64,000 nt of DNA from Bacillus tianshenii (GTDB taxonomy: Bacteria; Bacillota; Bacilli; Bacillales; Bacillaceae_N): contig CP129018.1 of NCBI GenBank assembly GCA_020524525.2, positions 496,001 through 560,000 on the forward strand, in the 5' to 3' direction. The notes below the pieces were generated by a model. That model did no database searches. It saw only the letters and a list, made by a program, of their open reading frames with translations, and was not told the origin of the DNA. The position numbers and the translations under genes are program-made. This document shows positions 16,403 to 25,501 of this stretch, in pieces (position 1 is the stretch's first letter; every line of letters begins with the position of its first letter).

Positions 16403-16492
16403 ATGCTGAAAAAAATCATTCGATGCCAAGTAAGTCCTAGGAGAATCGCGAAGCTTCCGGACAGCTGGTTTGAAATTTGTATAAATGGTTGA
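16403..16492 (+). CDS. putative small protein, 29 aa
   Basis: ATG preceded by GAGGAGAGG; product MLKKIIRCQVSPRRIAKLPDS... (29 residues, basic, two Cys). A strong terminator starts at the stop codon, which supports a real short transcript. No family recognised; could also be a regulatory RNA with a chance ORF. Confidence 0.45.
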   Translation: MLKKIIRCQVSPRRIAKLPDSWFEICING

Positions 16493-16538
16493 AAGAGGTC
16501 TGATATCCTGCTTGCCAAGATGTCAGACCTCTTTTATA
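16493..16538 (+). terminator. terminator after the 29-aa ORF
   Basis: AGAGGTCTGA/TCAGACCTCT perfect stem followed by TTTTAT. Confidence 0.85.
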
Positions 16539-16614
16539 ATGAAGTCTTGTGGTCACATAGAAGAATTTCTATGAGGACGGGTAGGGAGAGGGCTATATTT
16601 TTGTGAGGTAAGCG

Positions 16615-17913
16615 ATGAAACGATTTATCGGACAACAGTTCCGTTTGTCGGATCATGAAACAAGCTTTAAGAAAGAAGTAATCGCAGGAACGGTTTCCTT
16701 CTTCACGATTGTCTATATCATTGCGGTCAATGGGGCGATTCTTGCTGAGGCAGGTATTCCGCTTCAAGCAGGGATGATTGCGACGATTCTTGCTTCATTA
16801 GCAGGCTGCTTAATCATAGGCTTTGGAGCAAACGCGCCGCTTATTCTCGTTCCGGGGATGGGTGTGAACGCGTTGTTTGCGTACACGATTGTCCAATCAC
16901 TCGGCTTGTCATGGCAGGAAGCACTTGGGGCAGTGTTCCTCTCTGGTGTGTTCTTTGCGTTGATTGCCTTCTCACGGTTACAGGCAGTCTTGAAGGAAGC
17001 GATTCCGCAGTCATTGAAGGAAGCGATTACCGTTGGGCTCGGTTTGTTTCTAACATTAATCGGTCTTGAAAAAGGCGGCATCGTTACAAGAGGAGAGCAG
17101 TCATTAATCGAAATGGGAAGCTTAAGCGATGCTCACGTCATTGCTACCCTGTTAACGCTTGTGATTGCGGTTATCTTGTTTATCCGAATGGTGCCGGCGA
17201 ATTTCTTAATTAGCATGGCAATCGGGACAGGAATTGCGACGTTATTTGGCATTGTGAATGTCAATGAAATGAATGGAAATGGTGTGCAGTTTGCAGAATA
17301 CGGTGAACTATTTGCGGCCTTTTCATTTGCACGCATCTTCTCTGTGACGTTCTGGATAGCGGTCTTTTCGTTGACGATGGTGCTTGTCTTTGAAAATATC
17401 GGCTTGATTCACGGTCAGCTTGCACAAGCACGTTCCCCCGAGAAATATAAGAGCGCTTTGCGGGCAACATCTGTCTCAGCTGTTCTATGTGGGGTGTTCG
17501 GCACAAGTCCGACCGTGTCTACTGTTGAATCGAGTGCAGGCATTACATCTGGCGGGCGAACAGGCTTAACCGCTGTCGTGTGCGGAGCTTTGTTTGGGCT
17601 GACGCTTTTCTTCATTCCGATTATTGGCATGATTCCGAGCACGGCGATTGCGCCTGTGTTAATCATTATCGGTTCGCTAATGATGCAGCAGGTGAAGCAC
17701 ATTGATTTTCAAGATTTGACAGAAGGGTTTCCTGCCTTTCTTGTCATTGTGATGATTCCTTTTACGTTTAGCATCGCCGATGGAATTGCCTTTGGGTTTG
17801 TTACCTATCCAATTTTAAAATTGGCGCTCGGCAGAACGAAAGAAGTGTCATTGCCATTATTGCTTGTGGCAGGGTTGTTTCTCGGAAACTTTTTATTGCA
17901 AAGTTTTTCATAA
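16615..17913 (+). CDS. pbuO: NCS2-family purine (guanine/hypoxanthine) permease
   Basis: 432 residues with about 12-13 hydrophobic segments. Starts MKRFIGQQFRLSDHETSFKKEVIAGTVSFFTIVYII, the hallmark of the AzgA-like branch (PbuG/PbuO/AdeP). GTSPTVSTVESSAGI near 295-309 and the NAPLILVPGMGVNALFAY signature near 72-90 are conserved. Proton symport of purine bases. The choice PbuO versus PbuG is a guess. The short upstream region has no purine riboswitch. Confidence 0.85.
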   Translation: MKRFIGQQFRLSDHETSFKKEVIAGTVSFFTIVYIIAVNGAILAEAGIPLQAGMIATILASLAGCLIIGFGANAPLILVPGMGVNALFAYTIVQSLGLSWQEALGAVFLSGVFFALIAFSRLQAVLKEAIPQSLKEAITVGLGLFLTLIGLEKGGIVTRGEQSLIEMGSLSDAHVIATLLTLVIAVILFIRMVPANFLISMAIGTGIATLFGIVNVNEMNGNGVQFAEYGELFAAFSFARIFSVTFWIAVFSLTMVLVFENIGLIHGQLAQARSPEKYKSALRATSVSAVLCGVFGTSPTVSTVESSAGITSGGRTGLTAVVCGALFGLTLFFIPIIGMIPSTAIAPVLIIIGSLMMQQVKHIDFQDLTEGFPAFLVIVMIPFTFSIADGIAFGFVTYPILKLALGRTKEVSLPLLLVAGLFLGNFLLQSFS

Positions 17914-17923
17914 ATGAGGTGAA

Positions 17924-17953
17924 GGCATGCTCATATTGGGCATGTCTTTTTTT
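17924..17953 (+). terminator. rho-independent terminator
   Basis: GGCATGCTC pairs with GGGCATGTC (two G-U) followed by T7, ten bases after the permease stop. Confidence 0.75.
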
Positions 17954-18035
17954 GTTCCGCTCATACTGTATAGATTGATGGATTTTGAAACTTTTTTCCA
18001 GGAAGTCCCGTATTAGTAGGTAAGAGGTGTTCGGG

Positions 18036-18569
18036 ATGAATCACTTAAGAAAGAGATTTTTTGTGTGGCAGCAGGTTATCACGGTTTTGCTCCTTGTAAG
18101 TTTATTCTTGCTTATTAAGGGTGGATTTCAAATTCGAACTTTTATTGTGTTCGTTGCCGTCTTTTTAGTCGTTGAGATGGTGTTGAACTTGCTAGGGAAG
18201 GCTTCTGCTATTTATCATATTTTCCCTCGCTATAAGGGGTTATGGCAGGAGGAACAAGAAAAGCTTGGTCACCAGGTACAGAAGGTTAATCGAAGAAACG
18301 TATATGGGATTATGATGGCCTGCATCTTTTTATTGTTATTATTATTTTTGCCTAAGCCGCCAGAGGACGTAGGCTGGAGTTTTTTTGTCCCGATGGTGAC
18401 TACTTGGATTGGTTCAGGAGTTGGGCAATATAGGAGATATGTGAGGATTGAAGGAGAATCGGATGAGGAGTTTCAACAAGCAGAAGTTAGAAGAGTAAAC
18501 GTTGCATTGGTTATTAGCATTTGTTTTGTTCTCATCATTAGTGTATTTCTTCTGCTTCATGCTTTGTAG
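18036..18569 (+). CDS. integral membrane protein, DUF4181-like
   Basis: 177 residues from ATG (AAGAGGTG at 6-base spacing). Four TM segments (about 9-28, 34-52, 85-103, 152-172). Basic N-terminus and a charged loop with GLWQEEQEKLGHQVQKVNRRN. Function unknown; family assignment tentative. Upstream gene of a run of same-strand genes ending at about 20023. Confidence 0.65.
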   Translation: MNHLRKRFFVWQQVITVLLLVSLFLLIKGGFQIRTFIVFVAVFLVVEMVLNLLGKASAIYHIFPRYKGLWQEEQEKLGHQVQKVNRRNVYGIMMACIFLLLLLFLPKPPEDVGWSFFVPMVTTWIGSGVGQYRRYVRIEGESDEEFQQAEVRRVNVALVISICFVLIISVFLLLHAL

Positions 18570-18613
18570 AAAGGATTGTGTCATTAACTTAAAAAAATGA
18601 CGGGGTGAGTGAG

Positions 18614-18880
18614 ATGAAAGGCCTTCGTAGAATCGTTGTGTTTGGACTTATCTATACAGTGGGTTACTTTGTATGGGAGCTTGCTAGAGGTTTGTGGCTG
18701 ACCGCGGCGTATACACCAGAGACGAGTGCTCAATGGGAAAATGTCAGCTATTTGCAAAATGAAGTAGCGTTTGGGAGGACGGTTGGTGGATTTCCATTCC
18801 TCCCCTTTTTCGTTATACTAAGCTTAGCAATTGCTTCTAGTTTGATCTGGAGAAAGCGGGGGATAAAGCGTGCTTCATAA
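18614..18880 (+). CDS. small membrane protein, two TM segments
   Basis: 88 residues; GGGGTGA upstream of the ATG. Hydrophobic helices at about 5-25 and 63-82 with an extracellular loop rich in aromatic residues. Ends with a basic tail. Overlaps the sirtuin start by 11 bases, so it is coupled to it. Family not recognised. Confidence 0.65.
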   Translation: MKGLRRIVVFGLIYTVGYFVWELARGLWLTAAYTPETSAQWENVSYLQNEVAFGRTVGGFPFLPFFVILSLAIASSLIWRKRGIKRAS

Positions 18881-19589
18881 GTGGCTGGATGAATCGAATT
18901 ATACGGTTGTCATGACAGGAGCTGGCATGAGTACAGAAAGCGGGTTGCCTGATTTTCGGTCAAAGGAAGGGCTTTGGAAGCAGAAAGACCCGATGACACT
19001 AGCGAATACCGAAGCGATGGTGAATAATCGCGATGAATTTTTGGAGTTTTACACGTTTCGAATTAACGGCTTAATTGGGCGGGAGCCGCATCGCGGGCAT
19101 CAGCTGCTTGCGAAATGGGAGGAAGAAGGGCTCGTTCAATCGATCATTACCCAGAATGTCGATGACTTCCATCATAAGGCTGGCAATAAGCGAGTTGCGG
19201 AATTGCATGGGACATTGCGGACGGTGCGCTGTCATACATGCCATACAGCATATCCAAACTCGTATTTTGCCCAAGCGAAATATGATTGTGACTGTGGCGG
19301 AATGCTGAGGCCGTCTGTTGTCTTATTTGGCGAAATGCTGCCGATGGAGGCGATTGAAATGGCTTATGAAGAAGCAAGTAAGGCCGAGCTGTTCATCGTG
19401 CTCGGTTCATCGCTTCAAGTATCGCCAGCGAACAGCTTTCCGGCACAGGCAAAGAAAAATGGGGCGAAGCTTGTCATTATTAATATGGAAGAAACAGCGA
19501 TGGACCAGCTTGCCGATGAAGTCATTCATGGCCGAAAGATTGGTGACGTGTTAGCAGAGGTGGAACAGAACCGCAGTGTTCAGAGGTGA
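18870..19589 (+). CDS. srtN: NAD-dependent protein deacetylase (sirtuin)
   Basis: 239 residues from GTG. GAGMSTESGLPDFR (17-30) and TQNVDDFH (94-101) form the NAD site; H113 in ELHGTL is the catalytic His; zinc ligands are C121, C124, C140 and C142. Removes acetyl groups from lysines, releasing nicotinamide and O-acetyl-ADP-ribose; in B. subtilis SrtN works on acetyl-CoA synthetase. Sits in a membrane-protein operon rather than with acs/acu genes. Confidence 0.93.
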   Translation: MLHKWLDESNYTVVMTGAGMSTESGLPDFRSKEGLWKQKDPMTLANTEAMVNNRDEFLEFYTFRINGLIGREPHRGHQLLAKWEEEGLVQSIITQNVDDFHHKAGNKRVAELHGTLRTVRCHTCHTAYPNSYFAQAKYDCDCGGMLRPSVVLFGEMLPMEAIEMAYEEASKAELFIVLGSSLQVSPANSFPAQAKKNGAKLVIINMEETAMDQLADEVIHGRKIGDVLAEVEQNRSVQR

Positions 19590-19595
19590 TAAGTG

Positions 19596-19802
19596 ATGAG
19601 CATAAATGTTGGTGATATGATTTTTCAACTTTTTAACTTTCTTATCTTATTGGCAATCCCGCTCCTTATTGTATACGGGGTACGGCGCATTCGGAAAGAA
19701 CGCCAAATAAGCAGAGAGCAGATGGAACGCCTGACAGAAACCGTAGAACGAATGGAAAAAAGGATGGAGGAATGGCAGAAGAAAAACGATAAGAAGGAGT
19801 GA
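19596..19802 (+). CDS. DUF4083-like small membrane protein
   Basis: 68 residues; AGAGGTGA six bases before ATG. One TM helix (about 8-28) after SINVGDMIFQL, followed by a charged helix predicted to form a coiled coil (QMERLTETVERMEKRMEEWQKK). This is the DUF4083 layout. Follows the sirtuin by six bases; function unknown. Confidence 0.7.
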   Translation: MSINVGDMIFQLFNFLILLAIPLLIVYGVRRIRKERQISREQMERLTETVERMEKRMEEWQKKNDKKE

Positions 19803-19807
19803 ATAAG

Positions 19808-20023
19808 ATGGATGCAATGGTAGTGGTTGTCGTTTTTGTTGTTTTTTTCACAGCGATTTTATTGTCAACAAAGCCCTGGGAAAGCAATGCCCGGAGACGT
19901 CGTGGAGGGAGCGGCAGTGATGGTGGCTTTCCGTTCTTTATTAGTTCCGATGATTCCTCTGATGGTTCAGGCGGAGATGGCGGAGGCTTTGGTGGTGGAG
20001 ACGGCGGCGGAGGCGGCGACTAA
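19808..20023 (+). CDS. membrane-anchored Gly/Asp-rich small protein
   Basis: 71 residues; AGGAG eight bases before ATG. One N-terminal TM helix (MDAMVVVVVFVVFFTAILL), an RRRR cluster, then a Ser/Asp/Gly tail ending GGGFGGGDGGGGGD. The tail resembles the C-terminal tails of TPM/YgcG membrane proteins, but no catalytic domain is present. Last gene of the run. Confidence 0.6.
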   Translation: MDAMVVVVVFVVFFTAILLSTKPWESNARRRRGGSGSDGGFPFFISSDDSSDGSGGDGGGFGGGDGGGGGD

Positions 20024-20040
20024 CTCCCTGCGCACAAATG

Positions 20041-20079
20041 AAAAAGCAGCGAAAAGCGTCATAGCTTTCGCTGCTTTTT
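20041..20079. terminator. bidirectional terminator
   Basis: AAAAAGCAGCGAAA/TTTCGCTGCTTTTT stem between the Gly-rich gene and the minus-strand 47-aa gene, whose stop overlaps it. Confidence 0.85.
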
Positions 20080-20221
20080 ATTCGTAAAATCCACTGAAAT
20101 CAAGCTTTGTTGGCGGAGTTTGTTTATATTGCTGAGAAACGCGTTCTTCTTTTATTAAGCCTGTCATAGGGTCTTCAATAGTAATATTCTCTTCTTCTTC
20201 AAAAGAAAGATATTCTCTCAT
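20078..20221 (-). CDS. small hypothetical protein, 47 aa
   Basis: AAGGAGG eight bases before ATG; product begins MREYLSFEEEENITIEDP and ends KLDFSGFYE. Acidic N-terminus, no membrane segment, sized like many small sporulation proteins. Too short for routine ORF lists but has an excellent start and a terminator. Confidence 0.65.
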   Translation of the reverse strand: MREYLSFEEEENITIEDPMTGLIKEERVSQQYKQTPPTKLDFSGFYE

Positions 20222-20274
20222 GATAAATGACCTCCTTAATTAAAGCGTTTCCATTTTCGTATAAAAGCATGCAC

Positions 20275-20424
20275 CTATTGGCTGACATGCTTTAATTGCT
20301 GTAAACGATTCTTGTGAAATTGAAGTCTGGACTGAATGGCTTGCTTCACGCCTGCACAATAGTCCTTTTGAAGCTCGTCTTCCAAACGGTTAACAATTTT
20401 TTCGTAAAGCTGCATTTCAGCCAT
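20275..20424 (-). CDS. small hypothetical helical protein, 49 aa
   Basis: ATG at 20424 has AAAGGG nine bases upstream; an ATG nine bases earlier is possible. MAEMQLYEKIVNRLEDELQKDYCAGVKQ... predicts two helices like a helical hairpin. It has the size of Spo0E-like phosphatases but lacks their SxxxD motif. Function unknown. Confidence 0.6.
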   Translation of the reverse strand: MAEMQLYEKIVNRLEDELQKDYCAGVKQAIQSRLQFHKNRLQQLKHVSQ

Positions 20425-20588
20425 AAGACTCATCCCTTTCATTTGTGAACATTTTATGAACGACTTATTAAATAAATTATACCATGAGAATTTTTTGAAT
20501 AGTATAGACAAATGAAAAAATGGTCCTATTGCTTATGTACAAAACTTATGCATTATCTAAACATAATTATTAATTAGGTAATATGAAC

Positions 20589-20619
20589 TAAAAATACGTC
20601 TTCCGAAAAGACGTATTTT
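20589..20619 (-). terminator. terminator of 119-aa gene
   Basis: AAAATACGTCTT/AAGACGTATTTT perfect stem with U tract on the minus strand, starting at the stop codon. Confidence 0.85.
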
Positions 20620-20978
20620 CACCACCTCATTGTCAGAACAACATCGCTCCAACGGCTGCTGTTAGAAGGCTGTAGTAAAATATGAATGGTATCAGGTGTA
20701 TAAGAGGTTTTCCAAAGGTCAACGATGCCGGCCGAACGAATTAAACGGTGAACTTCTTTTTCTTCTCCTCGCTGAGCCGCTTCTTTTATCTGTGTTCTTA
20801 ACTTCTTACTTTCTGTAATTTGATAGACGAAGGCTTCAGCCTGTTTGAGCATCGGTGTTAATTGCTTAGCTGATTTGCGAAAGCGTTCCACTTCAACAGG
20901 GGGGTATGAAGGATTAGGAAGACGGTAAGCAGGGATACTCGGATAGAATCGATAATAAGGTGGATACCAGCCATACAT
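20619..20978 (-). CDS. hypothetical protein with Tyr/Pro-rich N-terminus
   Basis: 119 residues from ATG at 20978 (AAGGAG at 8-base spacing). The first ~27 residues (MYGWYPPYYRFYPSIPAY...) are Tyr/Pro-rich as in spore-coat-associated proteins; the remainder is helical and charged. A CATAAGTTA box resembling a sigma-K -10 lies upstream (about 21008-21016, minus strand) without a clear -35. Spore association is an inference. Confidence 0.6.
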   Translation of the reverse strand: MYGWYPPYYRFYPSIPAYRLPNPSYPPVEVERFRKSAKQLTPMLKQAEAFVYQITESKKLRTQIKEAAQRGEEKEVHRLIRSAGIVDLWKTSYTPDTIHILLQPSNSSRWSDVVLTMRW

Positions 20979-21159
20979 TGTAGTTGCTCCTTCCATTGTT
21001 AAATAGGCATAAAATAACTTATGCAATCAATAGAGAAAGCGGGCGTGTCTGTTCTGAAAGAAAATACCAATAAAAAACGCGTTTAGGAGAAAAGACTTGC
21101 GGGAATTTAATACATACAAACAGACAATTCAATTAGCAAACCGCAAAAGGGGTGTTTGG

Positions 21160-21387
21160 ATGGAATATTCGTTGAATTGCAAAAATAGCGCATTGCCCTG
21201 TCAAGTCATCGCAGACGAAGACAACGGACGGTTCATGCTGCGTAATGCAGATACAAGTGGTGAATACTTCAATTCCGCTGAAGAAATGATGCTTTGGATC
21301 AAGAACAATTGGCGGGACGAAGATTTCAATGATCCGCAGGAACTGGAAAAAGTAATAAACGAACTAAAGCAATACTCGACACAATAA
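21160..21387 (+). CDS. conserved-looking small protein, 75 aa
   Basis: ATG at 21160 preceded by AAAGGGG; an upstream TTG at 21097 with AGGAGA would add 21 residues. Acidic soluble protein MEYSLNCKNSALPCQV..., two Cys, and a helix EYFNSAEEMMLWIKNNW. Family not identified. Strong terminator follows. Confidence 0.6.
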   Translation: MEYSLNCKNSALPCQVIADEDNGRFMLRNADTSGEYFNSAEEMMLWIKNNWRDEDFNDPQELEKVINELKQYSTQ

Positions 21388-21395
21388 TGCGCGCG

Positions 21396-21447
21396 AAAGG
21401 GGTGTCCCGAAAGTTGATTCTAACTTTGAGGGATACCCCTTTTTTTG
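21396..21447 (+). terminator. strong terminator
   Basis: AAAGGGGTGTCCC/GGGATACCCCTTT stem with inner AAGTT/AACTT pairing and T7. Confidence 0.9.
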
Positions 21448-21565
21448 GGATGTTGAGCATTGTTCGACACGTTGAAGCATGACCAATCGCCTTTTTTCTA
21501 CTACACTAGAAGGAGAGGATTTTCGAGAAAAGCTTGAGCTGCGATTTGAAAAGGGGGAATGTTTC

Positions 21566-24500
21566 GTGAGGAGAGAGAAAGAACGGGAACACCTTGAACA
21601 GTGGCTGCGTGAACAGAATCCAAGTAGAGAAAGCCTATTAGAAGGTCTGCGCTTGCTGCATGAACATTTTGTAGAAGAGGAGGACCACGTTCGTGCGCAT
21701 AAATGTGAAGGCTTAATTGCTAAGCTTGATGCAGAAGAGCTTATTTTTGCATTTTGCGGGCATTTCTCAGCGGGGAAATCAACAATGATTAATGCGCTTG
21801 TTGGAGAAGAGCTGCTTCCATCTAACCCAATTCCGACGAGCGCCAATGTCGTGAAAGTAAAAACAGGGGAACCGAAAGCTCTCGTAGGCTTCAAAGAAAA
21901 AGGAGACGTGACGTTTCCGTATCCATATGACTTAGCTGAAATTCAGCAGTACTGCACAGACGGTGATGCGGTTGATTATGTTGAGATTTCTCATCCGTCA
22001 GGCAAGCTTCCAGACCATACAGCGATATTGGACACACCTGGAATTGATTCAAACGATGACGCTCATCGTGTTGCAGCGCAATCTCGTTTGCATACAGCTG
22101 ATCTTGTCATTTATGTGATGGACTATCATCATGTGCAGTCACGGGTGAATTTAGAGTTTATTAAGGAGCTTCAAGCTGAAGCAAAGCCGACATATCTTGT
22201 TGTAAATCAAATTGATAAGCACTTATCCGAAGAAATTGATTTTATGATTTTTAGAAAACGGATTGAAGATGCGTTTGCGGATGCTGGTGCTTCATATGAC
22301 CACCTTTTCTTTACTTCAATGAGGGAGGCATCCACGCCGCATAATGAATTAGATTATTTGAAGGCGAAGCTTGCGGAAATGATGCAGCAGAGAAAAGCAG
22401 TTGTGTTAAAGACAGTATTGCGCGAGAGCAGGCTGTTAATCGAACAGCATATAAATTGGAAAAAAGACAATCATCAAGATGAAATTGATATGCTGATTGA
22501 ATCACTCGGTGCGTTTCATACAGTTGACCAAGTGAAGGGACTGCTTGATGAGCTGCGTGAACGCTACATTTCCCCACGCGCGAAACGAGAGGAGTTCGAA
22601 GAGACATTTCAAGAGCGGATGGAACGCTTGTTAGAGTACGCAAATATTATGCCTTATCATACGCGCGAAGGGGCCCGCTCTTTTCTAGAATCCCGTCAGC
22701 TCGGCTTTCAAGTAAGTGGTTTATTTAAGAAGCGGAAAACAAAGGAAGAGAAAGAGCGCCGTTTGGAGAACTTCTACAAAGACTTATCAGAAAATGTGAA
22801 GGTCTATATTGATATTCACTTAAAGAAGCTGTTTGAAGATTTCTTACAGCAGTATCATGTGTTTGATGACCGTCTTCGCAAGGAAATTCATGATTTCCAT
22901 GTGAAGCTGGACAAAAAGTTATTAGAGCGGCATATCAACAAAGGGGCATTGCTGAGTGGAGAATCATTAATGAATTATTGTGCTCAAGTGCGGAAGGAAA
23001 TCGACAGCCTTTATAAGCAGAAAACATACCGCTGGATTGAGCAAATTTCCCTTCGCGTTGAAAAGCAGGCTCACAAACGGCTTGAAACGTTGCGAGAGGA
23101 AGAGGAGCGTCTGCATCGGAAGTTAAAGGCTGCTGAACGGTTAGAAGCATTAGAAAATGGCAGGAAGGAGCTTTTTGACCGTTTGCTTGCGAAAATAAGC
23201 GATAATTCAGGGATAGAGGAGCACGAGGAATCCACTGTAACAGAGGATGTCGGCAGGTTCACGTCAACTCGCGATGTGAAGCAGAAAACATATGAGCAAG
23301 TGAACATTGGTCAGGCGGCAGAAGAATGGCTTGCAGAGCGGGTGTATCATGAAGAGCGTGAACAGGCTGTTGACCATGAACAAGTGGTGCAGCAATTAAC
23401 AGAAGCATCAGCGTTGTTAGAGGGTGTGAAAGGGTTTGATTATGTAAGTCGCTCCCTGCAGCGCCGGGCTGAATCCCTTCAGGACCGCTCTTTTACGGTG
23501 GCTTTATTCGGTGCGTTTAGTGCTGGGAAGTCGTCGTTTGCCAATGCATTAATGCAAGAAGCGGTACTGCCTGTGTCGCCAAACCCGACAACTGCGGCGA
23601 TTAATGAAGTGCTTCCTCCTGATGAGCAGCACCCTCATCAGCGTGTGCTTGTAAAATTTAAAACAAGAGAACAGCTGTTAGATGATGTGAACCACTTGCT
23701 CACACAGCACCAGCTGCGCTTAGGTGACTTAAGCGAGCTTTCCGGGCTATTGAATAAGCATGATGAACAGATGAAAACATGGCGTGTAGAAGAAGCTGAG
23801 CGGAATGAGCAACAGCGCGCGGAGGAAGATGGAGACGACGAGAAGGAAGAGGAAACAATTGAGTATCCACCGTTATTCTTTATGGAAGGCGTGCAAGTTT
23901 CCTTTCTGCGGGCGGTACAGAACGGCTTGGCTGAATTTGAAGGTTCGCTCGGTACGGAAATTGAAACAGAAATTCATGAGTTGTCTTCGTATGCGGCAGT
24001 GGAGGAGCGGGCGTGTTTTATTGAGAAGGTTCGCTTGTATTATGATTGTGACTTAACACGCGCTGGCATTACACTTGTTGACACGCCTGGTGCGGATTCA
24101 ATGAATGCTCGTCATACAGAAGTGGCGTTTGATTATGTGACAGATGCAGATGCGGTGCTGTTCGTTACTTATTATAACCACGCTTTCTCTAGGGCTGACA
24201 GGGAATTTCTTACTCAGCTTGGACGGGTGAAGGATGCATTTTCTCAGGATAAAATGTTCTTTATTGTTAATGCGGCTGATTTGGCAGAAAAAACGTCTGA
24301 GTTGTTCGATGTATTGACACATGTTGAAAACAATTTGTTAGCATGCGGCATTCGTCATGCAAAGCTTTACCCTGTATCAAGCCATTTGGCGATCATGACA
24401 GAAAAGCATAACCGCGGCGTTCTTTCAGCTGACGAAGAAGCTCGTTACTTGAAGATTACAGGCTTTCGTGAACTGCCTGAGCGAAACGTAGGGCTGCAAT

Positions 24501-25426
24501 ATGCTGGCATTTCGGCTTTCCGGCGGGATTTTGAAACGTTTATTCAAGAGGAGCTTTCGCGTTTGGTTGTGAAACAAGCGGTTCGAGAGCTTGACCAGGT
24601 GGCAGCACAGCTTGAAGAATGGCTGTCGCTTCAACAAGAAAATGCAGAAGACCGTGAACGTCAATTAGAGATGATCAGAAAGAAGAAGACTGAAGTGCTT
24701 CACAGCTTTGAGGAGCAGGACTTTCAAATTGAATATGATCTTGTTGAGCGGGAAATAGAGGAGCTGCTTTATTATGCAAAGCAGCGGTTGTTCTTTCATC
24801 ACGGTGATGAATTCAAAGCGTTATTTACACCAATGTCCTTCCGGGAAAATGAGACGCTACGTACATCGCTGCTTCGCTGTATATCTGACTTGCTTCGGTA
24901 TACATCTCGTGAGTTAGCACAGGAAATGCGTGCCGCCGCCTTTCGAACAGAAACATTTGCTTTGAAGAAGACGGAAGCGATCTACGAAAAAGCAGAACAG
25001 ATGCTTGAAGAGGCTGGCGAAATCTTAGCATTCACGGTGCCGCAATTTAATCGTATACCGCGACCTCATTTTGAAGAAGGCTTCCAGGAGGTTCAGCCCC
25101 ATCAATTCGAAAAATACGTAAAGGCGTACAAGTCAACAGCTGCTTTCTTTGCAGAAGAAGCTCATAAAATGCTGCGCGAAAAAATCGAACTTACCCTGCA
25201 TGAACCTGTAAATGAGTATGTAGAGGAAGCGGAAATACGTTTGAAGGACACGTATTTGCAATCATTTGAAGGCTATAGACAGAAGGCGAAAGCGGATATA
25301 ACGGAACAGATAAATGCCCATTTTGACGGGAAGGTTGCTGTTCTTTCTGATCGTGCTGCTCTTGGGCAATATAAACATCTTTATTCTGATTTGCTTAGAA
25401 TTATAAGGGATGAGCGTGCACTTTGA
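21566..25426 (+). CDS. dynA: double dynamin-like GTPase
   Basis: 1286 residues from a GTG with GGGGG eight bases upstream (an ATG 87 bases earlier lacks a site). Two complete dynamin modules lie in one chain. First G domain: GHFSAGKST (about residue 63), DTPGI, NQID. Second G domain: GAFSAGKSS (about 650), DTPGA, NAAD. Each is followed by long helical stalk regions. Matches B. subtilis DynA (YpbR), which tethers and fuses membranes and protects against membrane damage and phage. An acidic loop (EEDGDDEKEEETIE) interrupts the second G domain. Single gene. Confidence 0.93.
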   Translation: MRREKEREHLEQWLREQNPSRESLLEGLRLLHEHFVEEEDHVRAHKCEGLIAKLDAEELIFAFCGHFSAGKSTMINALVGEELLPSNPIPTSANVVKVKTGEPKALVGFKEKGDVTFPYPYDLAEIQQYCTDGDAVDYVEISHPSGKLPDHTAILDTPGIDSNDDAHRVAAQSRLHTADLVIYVMDYHHVQSRVNLEFIKELQAEAKPTYLVVNQIDKHLSEEIDFMIFRKRIEDAFADAGASYDHLFFTSMREASTPHNELDYLKAKLAEMMQQRKAVVLKTVLRESRLLIEQHINWKKDNHQDEIDMLIESLGAFHTVDQVKGLLDELRERYISPRAKREEFEETFQERMERLLEYANIMPYHTREGARSFLESRQLGFQVSGLFKKRKTKEEKERRLENFYKDLSENVKVYIDIHLKKLFEDFLQQYHVFDDRLRKEIHDFHVKLDKKLLERHINKGALLSGESLMNYCAQVRKEIDSLYKQKTYRWIEQISLRVEKQAHKRLETLREEEERLHRKLKAAERLEALENGRKELFDRLLAKISDNSGIEEHEESTVTEDVGRFTSTRDVKQKTYEQVNIGQAAEEWLAERVYHEEREQAVDHEQVVQQLTEASALLEGVKGFDYVSRSLQRRAESLQDRSFTVALFGAFSAGKSSFANALMQEAVLPVSPNPTTAAINEVLPPDEQHPHQRVLVKFKTREQLLDDVNHLLTQHQLRLGDLSELSGLLNKHDEQMKTWRVEEAERNEQQRAEEDGDDEKEEETIEYPPLFFMEGVQVSFLRAVQNGLAEFEGSLGTEIETEIHELSSYAAVEERACFIEKVRLYYDCDLTRAGITLVDTPGADSMNARHTEVAFDYVTDADAVLFVTYYNHAFSRADREFLTQLGRVKDAFSQDKMFFIVNAADLAEKTSELFDVLTHVENNLLACGIRHAKLYPVSSHLAIMTEKHNRGVLSADEEARYLKITGFRELPERNVGLQYAGISAFRRDFETFIQEELSRLVVKQAVRELDQVAAQLEEWLSLQQENAEDRERQLEMIRKKKTEVLHSFEEQDFQIEYDLVEREIEELLYYAKQRLFFHHGDEFKALFTPMSFRENETLRTSLLRCISDLLRYTSRELAQEMRAAAFRTETFALKKTEAIYEKAEQMLEEAGEILAFTVPQFNRIPRPHFEEGFQEVQPHQFEKYVKAYKSTAAFFAEEAHKMLREKIELTLHEPVNEYVEEAEIRLKDTYLQSFEGYRQKAKADITEQINAHFDGKVAVLSDRAALGQYKHLYSDLLRIIRDERAL

Positions 25427-25501
25427 AAAAATTGTCATTATAATTATCGCCTCATAAGTGAAAATAAGCATGCAAGATTAAGTCTTAAATTGAGGTGATT
25501 G

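Noticed and set aside
16539-16614. Purine riboswitch ahead of the purine permease
   Set aside because: The interval is too short and lacks the conserved purine-riboswitch junction and loop-loop segments.
20275-20424. Spo0E-like phosphatase
   Set aside because: Right size and helical hairpin, but the SxxxD core motif of the family is absent.
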